11,106 nt of DNA from Butyrivibrio sp. UBA3740 (GTDB taxonomy: Bacteria > Bacillota > Clostridia > Lachnospirales > Lachnospiraceae): the NCBI GenBank assembly GCA_002372465.1, contig DFGW01000081.1, positions 1 through 11,106 of the forward strand, in the 5' to 3' direction. Below, piece by piece: positions 7,842 to 11,106 of the stretch (the first letter of the stretch is position 1; every line of letters starts with the position of its first letter). A model generated the notes under the pieces. The model worked only from the letters and a program-made list of their open reading frames with translations, was not told the origin of the DNA and did no database searches. Both the position numbers and the translations under genes were made by a program.

Positions 7842-8623
7842 TTACAGAAAAAGAATTTCTTGAACAGTATACAGACTCCATATATGAAAAGCCATCCGTT
7901 ACCACGGATATTCTGGTGCTTGGTGTGGATGAGAGCTTTAGCAGGCTCAAAGCTCTTTTGATAAAAAGAGATGAGCACCCATATCTTGGCTTCTACGCAC
8001 TGCCGGGCGGATTTATCAAAAAGGGAGAAAGCGCTTATCAGGCAGCAGGAAGAAAGCTTTTGGAGGAGACCGGAGTTAAGGATATATACCTTGATCAGAT
8101 CTACACCTTCACAAAGCCGGGAAGAGACCCAAGAACCTGGGTCATGAGTATCGCTTATCTGGCTCTTGTTGGGGATGTATCAAAGATCACTACAAGCGGT
8201 GAGTGGTTTGACCTTAGCATAGATGAGGAACGGATAAGACTGTACAGTGATAAGTCCGACACAGAGATTGTCTACCCCATAAAGGAAAAGAGCTTTAAGA
8301 ACGGCCGGATAAGTTACAAAAATCTTGTGGCGTCAGATAAGGGAAAGGGCGTAAAGCTTGCCTTCGATCATGTGGAGATAATCATTGAATCCATATTGAA
8401 GCTAAGGACATTCTTTGAGAACTCCGATCTTGCTTTTAATATGGTGGGAGAAACCTTTACCCTGCCGGACCTTCAGGCCCTTTACGAACTGGTCCTTGGG
8501 AAAAAGCTTTATAAGACGAATTTCAGAGCCCTGGTGGCACCAAGGATAGAAGCCACCGGAGAGAAGATAAAATCTGCTACCAGCAATAAGCTCTCTGCTG
8601 AGTACAGATACATTGGAAGTTAA
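7838..8623 (+). CDS. NrtR-like Nudix domain / winged-helix transcriptional regulator
   Basis: The 261-residue product has a Nudix domain at about 20-150 and a C-terminal winged-helix region at about 205-261 (FTLPDLQALYELVLGKKLYKTNFRALV), the arrangement of NrtR, a repressor of NAD biosynthesis and salvage genes released by ADP-ribose-type ligands. The Nudix box is GFIKKGE at 58-64, then RKLLEETGV at 72-80. The consensus REUXEE reads RKLLEE, so the first glutamate of the metal-binding helix is Lys73; hydrolysis is likely weak or absent, while ligand binding could remain. The wing sequence lacks the usual GRPA-type ending and closes with SAEYRYIGS. It is the last gene of the murG transcript, with an ATGA overlap, and a strong terminator follows. 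The two palindromes upstream of the SPFH gene are plausible targets; this is inference. A plain ADP-ribose pyrophosphatase is less likely because of the C-terminal domain. Confidence 0.85.
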   Translation: MITEKEFLEQYTDSIYEKPSVTTDILVLGVDESFSRLKALLIKRDEHPYLGFYALPGGFIKKGESAYQAAGRKLLEETGVKDIYLDQIYTFTKPGRDPRTWVMSIAYLALVGDVSKITTSGEWFDLSIDEERIRLYSDKSDTEIVYPIKEKSFKNGRISYKNLVASDKGKGVKLAFDHVEIIIESILKLRTFFENSDLAFNMVGETFTLPDLQALYELVLGKKLYKTNFRALVAPRIEATGEKIKSATSNKLSAEYRYIGS

Positions 8624-8644
8624 TAAACTGTTTAGAGATGAAAT

Positions 8645-8692
8645 AAACCTCGGAAAACAACTATTCAAAAGTTTTCCGGGGTTTTTATTTTT
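8645..8692 (+). terminator. Strong intrinsic terminator after the Nudix regulator gene
   Basis: A 14-base stem (8645-8658 with 8671-8684; CGGAAAAC pairs with GTTTTCCG, one G-T wobble in the outer half) closes a 12-base loop and runs into TTTTTATTTTT ending at 8692. It separates the murG transcript from the SPFH operon. Confidence 0.92.
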
Positions 8693-8697
8693 GGGTA

Positions 8698-8726
8698 TTG
8701 ACAAAGTAGTAAATTACTACTAATAT
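8698..8726 (+). promoter_or_regulatory. Promoter of the SPFH operon
   Basis: A perfect -35 TTGACA (8698-8703) is followed after 17 bases by TAATAT (8721-8726), a fair -10. TATAAT at 8726-8731 is a better hexamer but sits 22 bases from the -35. The spacer between -35 and -10 is almost filled by a perfect palindrome, the usual place for a repressor site. The leader to ATG 8791 is about 60 bases and holds a second copy of that box. Confidence 0.7.
8706..8725 (+). promoter_or_regulatory. Operator candidate 1 (perfect palindrome in promoter spacer)
   Basis: GTAGTAA-A-TTACTAC (8706-8720) is a perfect 15-base palindrome followed by TAATA. It is matched at 17 of 20 positions by a second copy at 8744-8763. 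A dimeric repressor bound here would cover the -35/-10 spacer. The cognate protein is not shown by the sequence; the adjacent NrtR-like product is the nearest candidate. Confidence 0.65.
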
Positions 8727-8743
8727 ATAATCAGATAATAAAG

Positions 8744-8763
8744 GTAGCAAATAGCTACTAATA
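8744..8763 (+). promoter_or_regulatory. Operator candidate 2 (second copy in leader)
   Basis: GTAGCAAATAGCTAC (8744-8758) followed by TAATA repeats box 1 with three changes. Two of them, C at arm position 5 and the matching G on the other side, are compensating, so arm symmetry (GTAGC/GCTAC) is kept. Centre-to-centre distance to box 1 is 38 bases. This pattern of paired changes supports a protein site selected as an inverted repeat. Confidence 0.6.
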
Positions 8764-8790
8764 AATCCCATAAATAAGGAGGAGCAGATT

Positions 8791-9963
8791 ATGAAGTTTA
8801 AAAAATTTAGCCCTAACGATTATGTAATGGTAGTAAAAAACGGAAGGACTGTCAGGGAGGGAATGGGACTATCACTTTTCTACAACGAGCTGACAACCAA
8901 TATCATGGTGGCTCCTTCTACTGCTTTTGACGGAGCATTTGCCTTTGACGATCTGGTGACCAGCGATTATCAGAGGGTCTGTGTACAGGGTGTTACCACC
9001 TACATGCTGACGGACTATGAGAAAGCGACCCATATGCTTGATTTTTCTTTTGACAGGGCAGCGCCCATGGAGGAGAAGATCCTCAAGAACATGGTGCTTC
9101 TGGAAAAGAGGATCAACAATATCATAAAGGCCATCATCATAAGGGAAGTGAGCAAGAAGGATGTAAGGACCGTCATCAGATTTGCAGATGAGATGGCAAG
9201 GGTGATCACTGATAAGCTTGCACAGGATGAGTCAATTGCAAAGTTTGGAGTGAGCATCACCGGAGTGAATATCCTTGGGATCAATCCAAACGCCGAAACC
9301 AGAAAGGCGCTGGAGGCAGCAGCAAGGGAGCAGATCTTAAAGGAGCAGGATGATGCCATCTACATGAGGCGAAATGCAGCGATCCAGCAGGAGAGAGTCA
9401 TCAAGGAAAATGAGATAAACACAGAGATCAAGGTGGCTGAGAAGGAACGGGAGAAGGAAGAAAAAGAACAGGAAATGAAAAAGTACGTTCAGACCTGCCA
9501 GCTTGATATGAAGAAGGATGAGCAGGAAAGAGAGCAGGCAATGAAGCTAAGGGCCCTTCAGGCTGAGCTTGCAATGAACAATGAGAAGCAGGAAAAAGAG
9601 CTTGAGCTCAAGGAAAAGGCAGCAGCCAAGAGGAGGAAGATAGACAATGAGGAGATGCTTGGAAAGATCGAACTGGAGAAAAAGAACAAAGAATATACAG
9701 CTCTTGAAGTGGAGAATGCTAAGATCAAAGCGGACCAGGAGGCCTACGCAGTTGAAGGAATTGTGAGGGCATACAACAATCTGAACGTGGCTCTGGTTGA
9801 GGCATGTGCAATGGCACAGATGGATCCCGGAACCCTTATGGCAAGGGCATTTATGAACATAGGCGAGAATGCTGATAAGATCGGAACCTTCAATATGACA
9901 CCGGATCTTTTACAGACAATCGCAAACGGAATCGGGGCAAACCTGATAAAGAAGCAGGATTAA
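8791..9963 (+). CDS. SPFH (flotillin / band 7-like) domain protein without membrane anchor
   Basis: The 390-residue protein starts at ATG 8791 behind a strong AAGGAGGA site with ideal spacing. Residues 8-185 match the SPFH fold (AFDDLVTSDYQRVCVQGVTTYMLTD at 51-75; VSITGVNILGINPNAETRKALEAAAREQ at 154-181, the typical end of such domains). Residues 175-325 are a long charged coiled coil rich in Glu and Lys, and a short conserved tail (MDPGTLMARAFMNIGENADKI, about 344-364) recalls flotillin C-termini. There is no signal peptide or hydrophobic segment; flotillins usually have a hairpin or membrane segment at the N-terminus. It may therefore assemble in the cytoplasm or attach peripherally, perhaps as rings or a scaffold. 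The NAD-kinase-fold gene follows 21 bases later in the same operon, so the two products may act together. Two operator-like boxes lie upstream. Family call is firm; role is unknown. Confidence 0.87.
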   Translation: MKFKKFSPNDYVMVVKNGRTVREGMGLSLFYNELTTNIMVAPSTAFDGAFAFDDLVTSDYQRVCVQGVTTYMLTDYEKATHMLDFSFDRAAPMEEKILKNMVLLEKRINNIIKAIIIREVSKKDVRTVIRFADEMARVITDKLAQDESIAKFGVSITGVNILGINPNAETRKALEAAAREQILKEQDDAIYMRRNAAIQQERVIKENEINTEIKVAEKEREKEEKEQEMKKYVQTCQLDMKKDEQEREQAMKLRALQAELAMNNEKQEKELELKEKAAAKRRKIDNEEMLGKIELEKKNKEYTALEVENAKIKADQEAYAVEGIVRAYNNLNVALVEACAMAQMDPGTLMARAFMNIGENADKIGTFNMTPDLLQTIANGIGANLIKKQD

Positions 9964-9984
9964 AAGATAGTTTTGGAGGCGGAT

Positions 9985-10917
9985 ATGGCTGACAGAGGAA
10001 TGAACAAGGTGGTTCTCATAAAGAGGCGCACAAGATATGAAGAGCTTAAGCGGCGATACAACACAGCAGAGCAGGCAAGATTTTACATAGAGCATCTGGG
10101 TGCGGACTTTTCTGACTATGAGAGGGAAGATATGGTCTATAACAAGGTCCTTGAAAAGGTCAGAAGCCTTATCCGCCCACTGGCAAGACTCCAGGAGATT
10201 GACAGGGAGTACATCCCCAACATGATATTCGGGGAGAAGGATATAGTGATCGCTGTAGGGCAGGATGGTCTTGTGGCCAATGTCATGAAGTACCTTGACG
10301 GTCAGCCGCTTATAGGAGTTAACCCCGATCCTGACAGATGGGACGGGGTACTCCTCCCCTTTGAAGCAGGGGATCTGGAAAAGGTTCTTCCAGGTGTCAT
10401 CGAAGGTGCTTTTGCAGCTAAAGACGTCACCATGGGAAAGGTGGAATCAAAGGATGGACAGGTCCTTTATGCAGTTAATGATTTCTTTGTGGGGGTGGAA
10501 AATCACTCTTCTGCAAGATACCATATAAGTTACCGCGACAGGATAGAGAATCAGTCTTCTTCAGGAATTATCATTTCCACAGGCTTTGGAATGACCGGAT
10601 GGCACAAGTCGGTTATGGCGCAGTTTAACGGAATGGCAAGGGCCTTTAACCTGGGAAGGATACCGGAGCCAAATTATGACTGGAGTAGCAAGAGTCTTAC
10701 CTTCCAGGTCAGGGAGCCCTATCCAAGCCGTTTTACCCAGGCAGAGATTGTTTACGGGCAGATAAATGATAGAGAGAACCTTGTTCTTACCTCGGACATG
10801 AGCGAAAAAGGCATAGTTTTCTCAGATGGAATCCTTGAGGACGCCATTGAATTCAACGCAGGAATGCAGATAAAGATTGGTGTCGCGGACAGGATGGGGA
10901 GACTTGTAACGCGATAA
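9985..10917 (+). CDS. Divergent NAD-kinase-fold protein
   Basis: The 310-residue product starts at ATG 9985 behind GGAGG (9975-9979); a TTG four codons earlier is in frame but overlaps the ribosome site. Residues 60-300 follow the order of motifs in ATP-NAD kinases: IVIAVGQDGLVANVMKYL at 87-104 in place of the GGDG loop (Asp94 kept, second Gly is Gln93), PLIGVNPDPDRWDGVLLPF at 108-126 in place of the PVLGINxGxLGFL segment, AVNDFFVG at 163-170 in place of the ALNE motif, and SSGIIISTGFGMTGW at 192-206 in place of GDGLIVSTPTGSTAY. The fold assignment is good, but changes fall in the nucleotide and NAD contact motifs, so substrate may not be NAD. The first 60 residues are a helical extension. 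It is the last gene of the SPFH operon and is followed by a terminator. Confidence 0.78.
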   Translation: MADRGMNKVVLIKRRTRYEELKRRYNTAEQARFYIEHLGADFSDYEREDMVYNKVLEKVRSLIRPLARLQEIDREYIPNMIFGEKDIVIAVGQDGLVANVMKYLDGQPLIGVNPDPDRWDGVLLPFEAGDLEKVLPGVIEGAFAAKDVTMGKVESKDGQVLYAVNDFFVGVENHSSARYHISYRDRIENQSSSGIIISTGFGMTGWHKSVMAQFNGMARAFNLGRIPEPNYDWSSKSLTFQVREPYPSRFTQAEIVYGQINDRENLVLTSDMSEKGIVFSDGILEDAIEFNAGMQIKIGVADRMGRLVTR

Positions 10918-10935
10918 TTAAAATATAATATAAAG

Positions 10936-10969
10936 TCCCAACGGCACAATCATACCGTTGGGATTTTTT
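10936..10969 (+). terminator. Strong intrinsic terminator after the NAD-kinase-like gene
   Basis: A perfect 9-base stem, TCCCAACGG (10936-10944) with CCGTTGGGA (10955-10963), encloses a 10-base loop and is followed directly by six T (10964-10969). It closes the SPFH operon. Confidence 0.93.
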
Positions 10970-11018
10970 GTTGATTATGTTCGTTGACATGATTTTCAAA
11001 ATGTGTTTCAATAAGTAG

Positions 11019-11047
11019 TTGACGGTATATAATAAATTTTTTATAAA
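11019..11047 (+). promoter_or_regulatory. Promoter of the gene starting at 11095
   Basis: TTGACG (11019-11024) and TATAAA (11042-11047) are 17 bases apart, a good vegetative promoter with a leader of about 41 bases. A TTGACA at 10984-10989 and a TATAAT at 11028-11033 offer weaker alternatives. The surroundings are very A+T rich. Confidence 0.65.
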
Positions 11048-11056
11048 TTTATTATA
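11028..11056. repeat. A+T-only perfect inverted repeat over the -10 region
   Basis: Arms of 12 bases (11028-11039, TATAATAAATTT, and 11045-11056, its exact complement) flank the five bases TTTAT. The element contains no G or C and covers the predicted -10. It could be an operator, a cruciform-prone melting region, or a chance product of base composition. Confidence 0.5.
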
Positions 11057-11094
11057 AAGTTATTGTTTCTATTTTTATATTTCGGAGGGTGGCA

Positions 11095-11106
11095 ATGAGA
11101 CGTTTT
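11095..11106 (+). CDS. Start of an unidentified gene (cut by window end)
   Basis: ATG 11095 is preceded by GGAGGG (11084-11089) with good spacing and by a promoter at 11019-11047. Only four codons (MRRF) are visible; the basic start would suit a signal peptide or many other proteins, so no function can be given. Confidence 0.6.

Noticed and set aside
8706..8763. Start of a CRISPR array or tandem repeat
   Set aside because: Only two copies, 18 bases between them, each palindromic and placed at promoter positions; no cas genes. Operators explain it better.
9973..9984. TTG start four codons upstream for the NAD-kinase-like gene
   Set aside because: The GGAGG at 9975-9979 is the ribosome site of ATG 9985 and would lie inside the longer form.
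9985..10917. Housekeeping NAD kinase (nadK)
   Set aside because: Three signature motifs deviate from the usual consensus and the operon partner is an SPFH protein; a symbol would overstate the evidence.
8791..10917. Antiphage defence operon
   Set aside because: The SPFH/NAD-related pairing could suggest it, but there are no toxin, nuclease or defence neighbours, and the surroundings are core genes without signs of transfer.

Overview
The window looks like a chromosomal segment of a low-to-moderate GC Firmicute, most likely a Clostridia / Lachnospiraceae member (Butyrivibrio-like is a guess). Reasons: a Gram-positive-style MurG, strong purine-rich ribosome binding sites, a TSCPD-domain small protein of a type common in Clostridia, a LacI-half/GGDEF protein, and compact operons separated by clear intrinsic terminators. 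No RNA gene, mobile element, CRISPR array or phage gene was seen.

Layout. (1) 1-2714, + strand: the 3' part of gyrA, then a protein joining half of a LacI-type sugar-binding fold to a degenerate GGDEF domain; a hairpin between convergent genes closes this unit. (2) 2774-3703, - strand: a membrane-anchored alpha/beta hydrolase, divergent from (3) 3808-6445, + strand: an MBOAT O-acyltransferase and an SGNH-like partner, the usual two-protein arrangement for O-acylating a cell-surface polymer. (4) 6520-8623, + strand: murG, a TSCPD protein and an NrtR-like Nudix/winged-helix regulator, joined by two 4-base ATGA overlaps and closed by a strong terminator. (5) 8791-10917, + strand: an SPFH (flotillin/band 7-like) protein without a membrane anchor, followed by a divergent NAD-kinase-fold protein, then a second strong terminator. 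(6) 10918-11106: promoter region and the first four codons of another gene.

The most interesting part is 7838-10917. An NrtR-type protein (a family that senses NAD-derived ligands such as ADP-ribose and represses NAD genes) lies directly upstream of a promoter carrying two near-identical palindromic boxes, which drives an SPFH protein and a variant NAD-kinase-like protein. Inference: this may be a little-described nucleotide-responsive membrane-scaffold module in which the Nudix protein controls the pair. The Nudix box and the kinase motifs all depart from the textbook consensus, so the real ligands and substrates are open. The mbo-type promoter at 3761-3777 and the murG promoter at 6461-6477 also share an extended -10 design with an identical upstream CCAAA block.
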